From positions 372,001 through 436,000 of the forward strand of contig NW_020194588.1 in assembly GCF_002865645.1 (NCBI RefSeq): DNA of 64,000 nucleotides, in the 5' to 3' direction. This document shows positions 1 through 11,339 of this stretch, in pieces. Under the pieces are notes generated by a model. The model saw nothing but the letters and a program-made list of their open reading frames with translations. It made no database searches and was not told where the DNA came from. Positions within the stretch are counted from its first letter, which is position 1. Each line of letters opens with the position of its first letter. The position numbers and the translations under genes are program-made. The DNA is from Hyaloscypha bicolor E. Lineage: Eukaryota > Ascomycota > Leotiomycetes > Helotiales > Hyaloscyphaceae.

Positions 1-3000
1 GCATTCTTATTTTAGAAATTTATAAGAATTAGAATTTATTTATTTGAAATACCTATAGCTAGTTTATCTATAATAAATCTTTCTTAATTCTAAACCTTTT
101 TTTAATAATTTAAATATAATTCTTATAAGCCTTAATAAAATCCTAGAAAATCTTTATAAATAAAAGAAAACCCTAGAAAAAAAATATCTCTATTATTATT
201 ATTTCAAATCTTTTCTTAATTATCTAGATTTTCTTTTTTCTTTTAAATAACCTTTTTTTAGTAATTTAGAATTCTTTTTAATTTTAAAAGATTATTAAAA
301 GATAATTTTAGATTTCAAGTTATAGTTTCAATTATATAATTTTAGAAGTTTCTTGAAATTTTCAAGATTAGAGAAAGCAAATAACTAAATATTATAATCT
401 TTAGACCAGGCTTTTTATTTAATTAAATACTATTACTTCTTATTTCTATTAACTTATTAGTAATTAATAATAATTTCTATTTCTTATTTTTATTTTTTAT
501 TATTATTTACTAATTCCGGAAATTTTTTAGAAAAATATAAATATAGCTTCTAATTCTTTTTTATTATATATTTTTTTAAAGAATATATAGAAAATTAAAT
601 ATAAATAATTATATATATTTAATAGTTCTAATTTATATATTAAATTACTAATATATTTAAGAATCTTAAATAAATTTATAAATTTTAGCTTAAGCTTTTT
701 TGCCTTAAATTTAATATTTCTTATTAATAGTATTATTTAAGCTTTTTTAATATAATAGATTTTCCGGTTATTTTATATATAATACTATAAATTCTTAAGC
801 TTTCTTTACTTTATTTTAAAGATTTCTAGCCTCTTATATATAACTAGTATTTTTTCTATAATTCTGTTTTTAGAATTCTATAGAAATTAAAAATAATATC
901 TATAATATATATAAAAAGATATATTTTATAAAATCTAATATTTTAAATTATTATATATAAATTCTATAAAAATTAACTTCTTAAACTAGTTATTTTTTTT
1001 AGATATTATAATAATATTTCAGGTAATATATTAAGGCCTAGTTCTGCTTTTTTATTTAATTATTTATTTAAAAATAATAAGCTATACTTAAATATTATTT
1101 ATATATTAAATAAAAATAGAAAATTAACTAGAATTAGCTAATAAATACTATTTTTTAGTTAGAAATAATTCTATTAGAGAAACTAAAGATTAAGAAAATA
1201 TAATTCTATATAATCTTAGTAAATTCCAGAAAATTAACTATTTTATAATATATAATATATCTTACTATTTTAGAGTACTAGTTAATAATTATAAGAAATT
1301 TTATTCTAGGATCTTTTAGGCTATTATAAACTACTAAATAGATTATATAGTAAATGCCTCTTAGCCTTAACTCTTTAATAAATATTATATTCTTAATAAT
1401 ATTTATAAATATTTCTTTTTATATTCTTCTAATATTAGAATCTTCTAAAGAGCTCGAGAGTTTTCTTTATTTTATAATATCCGGCTATTAGATTATTATA
1501 ATAAAGCTTTATAACTTCTTAATATAAAGCGGAATTATTAGATATAATAATTCTTAAATAGTATTTAAATAGGCTCTAATTATTTCTCTAGATTTCTTTT
1601 CTTATAGTATTTCTTTTACTAAGTTTCTATTTCAAGATATTTTAATATCAAGAATTATTTCTCTAAATTATCTAAATAATATCTAAAAGGAATTTAAATA
1701 AAGAGGCTAGTATTATAGCTCTTTTAGTAGCCGTATATATTTATATATAGGAAATTAGATATTTATAACTATCTAATTTAAAAACTCAAGAGACTAAAAA
1801 GTCTTTAGTTCTATTAAGTAATATAGTTATAAATATCTCTATTATCTTAGTTATAGTAATAGAGCTTTTAAAGCATTTCCCTATATTTTACTTCTTAACT
1901 AATTCTATAATTAAAGAATCTATAAAATAATTTATTTATTTATTTATCTTATACTAAATATTTCTTTTTAAATATCTATAAAAACCTTTAAATTATAATT
2001 ATAAAAGCTCTCTTTAACTTATTCTAAAAGATTAAAAGCCAAGTTATATTAATAGGATCTTTTTTATAATTAGGCCTTTTACTAGATCTATTTACTAGAT
2101 TTAAGGCACTTCTATAATAAATAATACTAAAATTATATATTATAAAATATATTATTTAATATATTTAATAGCTTTCTAGATACTTTATTTCTATAAAGTA
2201 TTAGAGGTTATTATAGTCTATAACAACTTTAATTATAAACGTGAATTCTTTAAAATAATAATACTAATATTTAAAGGCTTTAATAATTACAAGTAGCTTT
2301 CTATTATAAATACTATAGTTATATTTGGCTTCGGAAAGTTTCCGGAACTAGAATACTACTAGATACTAATATTTCTTTGGGCTATTACTAGAATTAATTT
2401 ATTATAAAATAGTACTAGTAATTACAAATTTTAATATATTAATTTTAATATAAATCTTCTTAAAAGAATTAAAATAAACTAGAATAGATATTATAATAAA
2501 TGCTTTTTTTAAATTTTAAAGCTTTTAGTTATTTTATTTATTTATATAAAAAACCGGATTTCCGGTTCTTTATTATTTCTTTTAAGAAATCTATTAAGCT
2601 TATAATTATATGAAAATAATAGTAAATAAATCTATAATAGAAATTAGCAAATCCAAGAAATATTTAAATATTATAAAACGATTTTAGTTCTAGCTATTTA
2701 ATAATATTATAAACTTGTTTAGAATCTACTCGAATACTTTCTATTTTAATAAAAAAGTTCAAGAATTCAATTTCCTTAATATTAAACTCGTATTTACTAA
2801 GTTTATAAAATAGATTATTTTTATATAACCTAGTAAATATCTAGTTAATATAATTATAGTATTTATTTTTATTTCGGGAATAAATAAGAATATTATTTAA
2901 ATAAATAATTATAAAATAATTTAGGAGCCCTATAAATATAATATTAATATATACTTAAAATATAGCTAGTATTTTAGCTAGTTTGAAAGGTATTATAAGG

Positions 3001-4625
3001 TATTTAAAATAATTATAATAGGTTCTAAAAGCCGTTTTCTACTTATATTTTTTATAAATCTTTACTATATTTAATAAATATTATACTAGAACTAATTTCT
3101 TTTTCTTTTATACTATAGAAATTGAATTATTTCTTTATTATTAAGTAATATTATTTCTTTCTTATATAATAAAGAACTATCTTAAAAGCTATTAGTATTT
3201 GATTTCTTTAATTAAATTATTTAATCTCTTTATTTAATTATATAACTCATAAGTAAGAATAAATATAAGAATTATAACTTCTAGAAATTATATAATATTA
3301 GTAAATAAAAGGCCTTAGCTTAGTAGAGTCAGAATATATAAAAGAAATACTAGTTAAGACTCTTACTTATAGCTATTAATATTCTCTTAATTCCTCTAAT
3401 AAATAATTAGCTAGAGAGAATCTTTTTAGGAATATATTATATAGTAAACTAAAATAGAAAATAAATAAAAGTAGAGATAATAGAGATTAAAGAGCATTTA
3501 AAGTATTAGAAAAGAACTAGAATCTTATAAACCTTCTTTAAAACTAGCTAGTTTAAAAGAGATATATACTTTTTAAAACCCTTATATAATTAGAGAATTT
3601 TCTGAGTATTATCTAAAAAATTTAAATTTCCAAGCTATAATTCTTAAAGGCTATTTTTCCCGCTTTAACTTCCTTCTTTTTCCTTTATTAATATTATTAC
3701 TACTTATATAAGAACCTCTTATTTCTCTTTATTTCTCGTAATTATATTAATTATATAATAGTAATATATTAAATAATCTAGCCTCTAATAATAATTCTCT
3801 TATATGGCTTCCTGCTTCTAGTAATAGTTTCCTTATATAGCCTCTTATTTCTAGTTCTAGTTCTATAAACCCAAACTAGTAATAAGCTTTTAATTCTTAA
3901 TTCTATCTATTATATAATAACTAATATTTTAAAGGCTTATTTCTTTTATTACTTTTAGTATTAGTAATACTTCTAATCTTAGTATAAACTAGTCTTTTTC
4001 TTAAGGCTAATAAATAATAAGTATTATAGGCTAATAATTTATTTTCTTTATATAATACCTTATTCTTTACTATATAATAAAGCTAACTAGAATATAGTAT
4101 TATAATAATTAATAATAAGCTTTTACTTTTCCTCGCTAGAATATAATTATTAATTCAAATTATATTATAATTAGTTAAATCCTTATATAGTAATAGTTTT
4201 ATATAAATAGTTTTCTTATTTAATAAGAAGGAATTAATATAATAGCTATTTCTTATATTATATATATTTATACGGGATTTAATAATATTATTTTCCCTAA
4301 ATATATCCGGATTATATATATATAAAGTAATTACTATAGTAATTATAAGTAGCCAGATTATATTATAAGCTATTACTAGAAAGAAAATAATAATAGTAAT
4401 AATAGTAATAGAGAGATTAGTATAGGAGATTATTGAGAATATAGTAGATATAGTAGAAATAGTAGGGGTAGCTATATAAAGCAAGAACGAATTATATAAT
4501 ATAATATAGTAAGAAAAACTTCTTATAATAGTAGAGTTACTTATAGTAGTACTATAGCTTAATAAAGGCCTTTCTAAGATTATATAATGGTTTTTAGCCT
4601 CTTAATAGTATAATTAATAGAAGTC
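1..4625 (-). mobile_element. RIP-degraded Ty3/gypsy retrotransposon relic, open at the window start
   Basis: The stretch is AT-rich, nearly free of CA/TG dinucleotides and stop-ridden in all frames. On the minus strand the reverse transcriptase core can still be read at about 2,870-3,060. Downstream in element orientation (lower coordinates) there should be RNase H and integrase, but I could not trace them base by base. The 5' part, about 3,400-4,600, should hold gag; a hydrophobic open stretch at 4,155-4,484 lies there but looks like a by-product of AT-rich code rather than a gene. No LTR was identified, so the left end probably lies outside the window. It stops at the GC-rich island near 4,625, directly against the NLR gene. 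Confidence 0.75.
2870..3060 (-). pseudogene. gypsy reverse transcriptase core, catalytic Asp pair mutated
   Basis: Read on the minus strand, positions 2,903-2,877 give YLNNILIYS, preceded by GLLNYFIII. This is the Ty3/gypsy signature YLDDILIYS with both catalytic Asp codons (GAT) turned into Asn (AAT), as RIP does. Upstream (about 2,940-3,060) the frame reads KTAFRTYYNYFKYL and PFKLAKILAIF, matching the usual [20 protein letters not shown] and NAPATFQ blocks. The enzyme cannot be active. Family assignment is firm; the limits are not. Confidence 0.85.
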
Positions 4626-6795
4626 TTTACAAAATAACGAGAATCTATAGGGATTAGCTCGCTTAGGAACGATTGGAACGTTCTATTACCGCCCGTTCCA
4701 GACCCCTGGAACGAATCGGCAGAAACCGATTGGTCCGGAATATCGCCAAGCCTGCACTGTATCAAGGCCGTTACAGATTCTGAGCATCCAAATTCGCACG
4801 CGAATCTGATTGGTGTGATTCCAATTCCAATCTCGTTCCAGGAATTCCAAAAAGATGGTATCTTCCTTTGTCGTGGAGTGGGAATTGGGTTGTACGACCT
4901 CCATCCTGGGGTCCCAATACCACCCTTGGTGCCCGTCTGGCATGGAAGTAATTCGGAACCACATCGAGCCAGAGCTTGAATAGCCCCCCCGTGATTGAAT
5001 GCTGCCGCCATATGCATAGCTGTAAGTCCCAAAGAGTCCCTAGCATCGAAATCCCCCCATATACCACTAGAAGATCAATCACATCTGTATATCCTCGCAT
5101 GGCTGTAAACATGATAGGCGTACAGCCTCCAGGTCCATTGGAATTGGGATTGGCGCCTCGCTGGAGTAAGTACTCCGCGTAGGCTTTCAATCCCAGGAAC
5201 GAGCTGACATGGATTGGTTCGCTGCCTAATAATAGCGTCTTGTACACGTCTGGGTTGAGGTGGAGCCAAATGCTGAAGTCTCGGCTACCGCTGGTAAGCA
5301 AATAGTCGAGCTTTTCGAAGACTTGATCATCGTCGATATTGCTCTTCAGTACATGGGAAGACCAATTCTGAACAGAATATTGCATAAAAGGAAATTTTAG
5401 CAGGAAATCTTTCTTCTCTTGATCGCCACCCCATTTCAAATCGAAATCGTGAGCCGCGAAAGCTTTGAGCATATAGCCCAGGCATTCCGATGCAAGTCTC
5501 TTATGTACCCTTGTCGAATATAGCACCGGAAACCCTCCTTGACTCTCCTTGGTTATTCGTGCGTCATCTAAGAGGAATTCAGTGAAAGAATGGTGAATGA
5601 CTTGGATAGTCTCGTTCTCCAAAACTTCAAGCAGAGGTTCACAGCAAATCCTGAGCACACGTTTTGCAGTCGGTATATCGGCGAATGGACCCTGCAAAGA
5701 TAGAACAGCTGCAAGCTCCAGGAGACGAAGTGGGCGTGAGGCATGAACGACCCAACCGAGAACTTGTAGCTGGATTTCTTCCGATACCGCAGCGCGGATG
5801 GCATGCTCTCGGAGGAGGCTCTGGTATGTTTCAAACACCGATCGCATCGATCGCTCTAGCAGGCTCTGGATCGGCTCGTTGCTGCGAAGGACTTCATCGA
5901 GCATTAGGCGGGTCTGGAGAAACAAGTCATGTTCCTTGCCACAAGATCGTCCTTTGATGGAAGAGATTTCTTCTTGGTTTAAGTGCCTCTGTTGCTGACT
6001 GTCAAGTCGATGTGAAATGTAGGCGAGGATGTCAAGGTCAACGAGTTTGCCAGATAGTCGTAGAATCGTGGTATGTGCAGTTTCGGAAGGCATTTCAAAG
6101 CCTGGAAGAGGGCGGCTTGTGACCATGAGTTTGATTGCTTGTGGTCGCATGAAGTTCATTTTGAGAAGAGAGTCAGTGATGAATGCTTCTTGGCCCACTT
6201 GAACTTCGTCTAGAGCGTCCACGATGATGAAGACTTGTGCAGGGGTAGCGAGAGAGGTAAGCAATGCATCCCACAGGTCTTTGATCGGTGCGGTCTCTAT
6301 ATCTGGGAAATTGGCCATCAGTCGTTTCAGTTGAGATGCGAGCTGTATTGAGTGCGGGAGCAACTGTGCCAGAAAGTCGCGAACCAGAAAGATCGGTTTG
6401 CTGTTGGAATCTACGATATGCCGAAAGAAGAAATACAAGACCAGATGGTTCTCCTTCTCTAAAAATGTCTTGATTAGATTCGCTGCCACGACAGATTTGC
6501 CACTTCCTGGAATGCCCTTGATCCAAAGAGTGCCGACATCCTCGGACTGGGACCACTTCTCAAATTGGTGGGTACTGAAGATCCAATTTCCAGTACCAGG
6601 GACGTGGACTCCTACATGCTTTCGAAATTCACTGGCCTCAGAGGAGTACTCGGTAGGTGCCAGCCACTCGGTAATGTTTTGCACTGATTCTTGACTGTTC
6701 TGCGAGTTCGCGTCTGGATCTGTTAGCTTTTGATACGCAAACAAAGATCTTCGCCTACCTGGATGCTCAATTATCACAAAATCTTGGCTTGCCAT
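4580..6795 (-). pseudogene. NACHT-ankyrin NLR (STAND) gene, frameshifted
   Basis: This encodes a fungal NOD-like receptor, a family of STAND NTPases linked to non-self recognition and regulated cell death. I start it at the ATG at 6,793-6,795 (protein MASQDFVIIEHPGRR). The frame is open to 6,963, but those extra 56 residues show no domain. Numbered from that Met, Walker A GIPGSGKS is at ~94-101, Walker B VFIIVDALDE at ~188-197 and a sensor-like KLMVTSRP at ~222-229. A winged-helix/spacer region follows, then ankyrin repeats (LLQRGANPNSNGPGGCTPI). At the C6 run 5,053-5,058 the ankyrin frame breaks. The neighbouring frame continues it (DFDARDSLGLTAMHMAA) down to 4,580, with another ankyrin-like block (GITPIRFACEFGCSESV). 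One missing base explains this. The C-terminus runs straight into AT-rich DNA, so it may also be truncated. A sequencing error in the homopolymer is the main alternative. Confidence 0.85.
5053..5058 (-). other. Frameshift at a six-G homopolymer in the NLR ankyrin region
   Basis: On the coding strand the reading goes VVYGG and then leaves the ankyrin consensus. Inserting one G would give VVYGGDFDARDSLG, a normal ankyrin hairpin. This is either a true indel or a homopolymer call error. Confidence 0.7.
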
Positions 6796-6963
6796 TGCTG
6801 AAAGTCCGGTGTACGTAGAAAATGGAGCAGAGATGACTGGAGTCACAATCAGGTGGAATATTGCAACCCCCCGCCCTGCTAACCTTATTATCTCTGTGGT
6901 TTTGCAGACTGCAGGGTGGCGTGAGAAGCCGTCGGAGGATATACGTTTCGTTTGATGAAGCAT

Positions 6964-7285
6964 CCTAGAACTCGAATAATTTATGATGGCATGTAGGAAT
7001 TAGACATTAGAACTCCTTCGGGATTCTCAGGATCGTGCCAAGGATAGCAAAAGCAAGCTGAAGGGGGCAGCTGAGTTCTCGTGACTCAACCCTAGAAATG
7101 GCGTCTCGTATCTTTCAAGCCACGAGAATGTCGGCCTCAATGGTTATTCTTGAGCGAGTCTCGTGACGGGTAGTAGAGACGCGTGACTGGCCATGATAAA
7201 ACATTCGAGGCACTGTCTTGATCCTGTTCAAGTTCAGATACAGTAGCCTTTGAGACGTTCCACCCCTGATTTTCGCGTAGAGTGC
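6964..7285. other. Intergenic, 5' side of the NLR gene
   Basis: GC-normal unique-looking DNA between the NLR start and the transposon insertion. It should contain the NLR promoter. I see no clear TATA box, gene or repeat. Confidence 0.5.
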
Positions 7286-7292
7286 TTCCGTT
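7286..7292 (+). repeat. Left 7-bp target-site duplication TTCCGTT of element E
   Basis: It abuts the TIR starting TACGGAAAGCC. The same heptamer follows the right TIR at 16,972-16,978. Confidence 0.7.
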
Positions 7293-7421
7293 TACGGAAA
7301 GCCGTAAGGATCAGAAGACCAAGCGATTTTCGAATCTGGTTTTCGACCTTCGATATCTGATTTGTGGCACGTGCGCACCCCACCAAAAATCGCCCGTAAC
7401 CAAAATACCGTATTCTGCGGG
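7293..7421 (+). repeat. Left terminal inverted repeat of element E (129 bp)
   Basis: It begins TACGGAAAGCCGTAAGGATC and is the reverse complement of 16,843-16,971 with about six mismatches, all transitions. The first bases form a small hairpin (ACGG-aaag-CCGT). GC content drops abruptly just inside it. Confidence 0.9.
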
Positions 7422-9340
7422 TACAATTACTATTATACTCGTATATATAACTTATATAGAGGTAGCCAAAATAAAGCTATTCGCAGTTACTAAATATACT
7501 AATATTTATATTTATCTTTACTATAATATCTCTAGTACTCCCTCTGCCTCCGCCCCTACCTTCGCCCCCTTTTCTTAACTACTATTAACCCCCCTTTAAC
7601 TTATATAGTCCGTATAATAGATCCTATAGATTATAAGGCATATCTTCCTTACTATTATTATTCTCGCTATTATTTCCTATAATACTTGAAATATCTCTAT
7701 TTCTATTATCCTCTTTATTCTTATTCTTATCTTCTTTCTTTCTCTTTCCCTTTCTCTTTATTAATCTCTTTATTTTATTACTCTATTTCGAGGGTATTTG
7801 TGGTTTTAAAGATTAAGGTTTTATAAAGGCTAACTTGGAAGGAGCTAGATCTTTTAGTACTATATTAAGGCAGTATAAGATATATACTCTACTACTATTA
7901 TTATATCTATAATTATAATAGACTCGGTCGAATTTGCCCTAAACTTATATATATTCCTACTATAGGCCTTTGGGATTCTTTTTTATATAATTAATATAAG
8001 ATATAAGTATTAAATAGCCTCGAGTTTAATTATATATTATCTCTAGGTTTACTATAATCTTTGGATTATTCAAGTTAGCTAGCTTCTTTTTAGAACAAAA
8101 CTTTATATCTTAAATCTCTAGTATTTTATAAATATCCTTTATAACTTATATTATCTTATTAGGGATATTAAAAAGCTCGAGATAATACTATTTATTAGTA
8201 GTAATAGGAGAAGGCTATAAGGTATTTAAGGAAAAAGGAGAATTTAGTAGATTTAATAAATTATTATTCTAATATTTAATTAGTACTATATTCTAGCTTT
8301 TTATATAGGAAGAGTATAACTTACTATTTCTTTATAATACCTCGAGTTTTTAAGCCTTTATACTCGAGCTATATTATATTACTTATTTTTACTAGATAAA
8401 TATAGATTATTAATATTACTAATATTATATATATTATATCTTTTCTTTTTTTTAAGAACTTCTTTAGTAATATAATAAAGAATTATATTTATTTTATAAT
8501 AGGAAGAAAGGCTTAAATAATACTTAAAGGAAAAAAAAAAGAAAAAAAAAGAAAGTTAGGTATAGTATTATAATTAAGAAAAGAAGAATTAGTTAGAAGG
8601 AAAAGAAGGCCTTTTTATAATACTTTTTTTCCGAGAAGTAATTGCGAATTTAGAGTTATTTTTATATTATAAAGGCCCAAAAAATATAAAAGAATAAATT
8701 TATAAATAAACTAGGAGATCGGATTAACTTTCCCAAGCTTTCTCTTTTATAAAGTAATAATAAATTCGCGAATAGAGGTAATAATAGGATTAATAAACTA
8801 ATTAGAAAATAGAATTAATTTTATAGGTAATAGTATTTACTATACTAATATTACTTTTATAAAGGGAAATTATAAAATATGATTTCCGGGCCAAATAGGC
8901 AAGTTAGGTAAACTATATTTACGGGTTTATTACTAGTATAATACTAGAATATAGATAAAGAGTTTCTAGTTAAACCTAAAAAGTATAGAATTAGATTAGA
9001 AAGCCTAATAATTTTGGAATTATATAAATAATAAGTTACTTTTTCTAAATTTTATATTAGTTTCTCGGATCTAGAAAATTATATAGTTATATAATACTAA
9101 AAATAAGCTTTCTTTATATATAAGAAATAAAATATTAGTATTATTTTATAATTTAGATATAGTATATCTAGATAATATAATATAAAAACAAGACTATTTT
9201 TAGTAGTTATAATATTATATTTTATATAAATACAAAAGTAGGGTTTTTATACTAGTATAAACCAATATTTAAAGACTATATATTTCCTTTTTTCCTTATT
9301 CTTTATTCCTAATTACTATTACTATAACTTGCAAACTATA
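7422..9340. other. AT-rich left arm of element E
   Basis: Stop-ridden AT-rich DNA with a pyrimidine-rich run at about 7,690-7,780 and a short C-rich patch at about 7,540-7,575. I cannot read a protein here. Positions 8,540-8,960 match a block in retrotransposon B (listed separately). Confidence 0.5.
8540..8960 (+). repeat. Dispersed repeat shared with 43,460-43,880
   Basis: The two blocks run in the same orientation and match over about 420 bp with many transition differences and small indels, for example TAGTATTATAATTAAG followed by CTTTTTATAATACTTTTT. In retrotransposon B this block lies between the chromodomain and the 3' LTR. Here it is inside element E, so it may be a leftover of a B-family insertion. 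Confidence 0.7.
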
Positions 9341-9354
9341 TTATATTATAGGAA

Positions 9355-10920
9355 CTAATAGAATTAATTCTTAATTATAGGAATAATATTAAGCTTAAAT
9401 TAAAGAGCTCTATTATATTTAAGAGAAAACTCTTTAGGATATTAAATATATCTTATAACTAGAAGGGTTTAATACTAGTAAGACTAGCTATATTACTTAA
9501 TTATAATAATGAAATACTAAACTCTTTCCGGATTAATAGCAAGTAAAATATAAGGTATATCTCTATAATAAGAAGCTAGTTAAGATAGTATATTATCTCT
9601 AGTATTAGAACTATTTGCCTAAATATATGCTTTAGATCTTTAATTATAAACTTAATTACCCTAGGCTTAATATATATATCCTAAAAATAATTTAGTACTA
9701 TTATAAGCTTTAGCTAAGATGAAATTAATTCGATACCAAGTATATTAATGCCCTTAAGAAAACTAAAGAATTTATTCTTAAGGAACTAAAAAGTAGTTAA
9801 TTAATCCGGTATAACTATAAGAGGATATATTACTAGGTCCAAAAAAATACTAGTAAATTTATATCCTGTAAGGAGATATAGCAGATGCTTAGGATATTAA
9901 ATAAGATAAGAATAAAAGTGCGAGATAAGTATAAGGATTAGAAATATAGAAAGTTTACTATTAAGGGGCCAGGTTAATATTAATCTATAAATAGATATAA
10001 TAAGTTATTCTATTATGGCTTCCAGATCTATAATATTATTAATATATATTCTTAAATAATAATTAGTATTTTTATTAGTATATTAAATTATATATAGATT
10101 ACTATCCTAAAGTTTTATCTTTTTTATATTAGGAAATAGGGTTACTTTCTAAAAAAGTTATTAGCTAATAAAGGCTAGGAGATACTACTTATAGTAATTA
10201 TATAAGTCAAGCTCCGGCGGTTAGTAAAGGATTATGATTTACTATAAAAAAAGGCCTTTATTTACGGGCCCTTAATAAAAAATTAGTATATTAAGATATA
10301 ATAAAATACCTTAGCTAGTAGGCTTATAGAGACCTAGAGATAGTTCTTTAAATCTTTTTATAATACAAGTATCTTTAATAGGGAATCTTACTATAACCTA
10401 ATTACTATTCGATTTATTTATATAGATATTCTTTACTAATAGATTAATAACTTTATTCTTTTTTATAATATTAGTCTAATTTGCTCTTAGTAAGTAAGAG
10501 CTAATTACCTCTAGTCTAGAGTTCCAGAAAAGCTATATAATTATTACTAGGGAGTTTATTATTATAATATTTCCCTAATAAAAATAATTAAGTAATTGCT
10601 TTTTAAGCTTAAAAAAGAGATTATGGGATATAATTATATAGTATATTAAATTCCCGAAATTAAAAAGCTTTATATAACTTTCCTTAAAGATACTGGTATT
10701 ATATATACTATAGATGAGCTTAAAATAGGGCTAGATTAAGACTATATTAAAGTATATTAGTTCTTTTATTATATCCTCAAACTTTATAAAAAGAGAATTA
10801 GAAAGCTCTCATTTAATATTAAGCCTTTTTATAGGGAAAATAAGTAATTAGAAATAGTTCGAAAGGCGAAATAGAGATTAGAGAATATAATTATAGTAAA
10901 TTAAGGACCAGGAAATATTA
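9355..10920 (+). pseudogene. Clr5-like / integrase-core transposase relic
   Basis: Reading through stops on the plus strand gives a coherent protein. Its N-terminal part (EQYQAQIKELYYI.EKTLQDI, GFNTSKTSYITQL) resembles the Clr5 DNA-binding domain found at the start of many fungal integrase-core transposases. A middle part reads ISYKEIQQMLRILNKIRIKVRDK. The catalytic core around 9,970-10,260 reads NRYNKLFYYGFQIYNIINIYS, then KFYLFYIRKQGYFLKKL, and continues to about 10,800 with FYYILKLYKKRIRKL. Acidic core positions expected as Asp in this fold read as Asn, the change RIP makes, so the enzyme is dead. It is the likely mobilising gene of element E. Assignment rests on family resemblance from memory, and the 3' limit is approximate. 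Confidence 0.65.
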
Positions 10921-11339
10921 AAGAGAATAATCTTAATAGTAAGGTTTCTATAAATAATAAGAAATAATACAAGAATAATTTAGGGAATTTAGAGAATAAG
11001 GGAATCTTAGATAACTTATTTAATAACTAATATTTGGGCTATAAAAGTTTATTTATACTAAGCTTCTTAAAAGTAATATTATAGCTATATATAAAGATAT
11101 AATTCCTTTAAATTAATATAAGGAATTACGTAGTTATATAACTTTATAGAATTAGCTAGTTATAAAAATACCCTAAAGCCGGAAACTCACGAAAAGTCTT
11201 AAGGGCTTTAGGGTATCCGGACTATTACTAGTACTTAGTACTCTTTAGGAAAAGAATATAATATATTTTATAATAAGTAACCTATTATAGACTACTTAAT
11301 CTTGAAGTTAAGTGGGAAATCTGAGGGCTAGGCTTGTAA

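Noticed and set aside
4155..4484. 109-codon hydrophobic open frame on the minus strand
   Set aside because: Ile/Thr/Ser/Tyr-only composition typical of AT-rich RIPed DNA; no membrane-protein pattern and no start context. Probably a chance opening near a dead gag.
1..4625. Mitochondrial origin of the AT-rich DNA
   Set aside because: No mitochondrial genes or tRNAs; retrotransposon motifs and CA/TG depletion instead show RIPed nuclear DNA.
5020..5064. Possible 45-bp intron (GTATAT...CTTACAG) that might explain the NLR frame change
   Set aside because: Its length is divisible by three, so removal would not restore the ankyrin frame, and it would delete well-conserved ankyrin residues.
6796..6963. 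Upstream in-frame ATG extending the NLR by 56 residues
   Set aside because: The extension has no domain character and a second Met starts a sequence that looks like a natural N-terminus. Kept as an alternative only.
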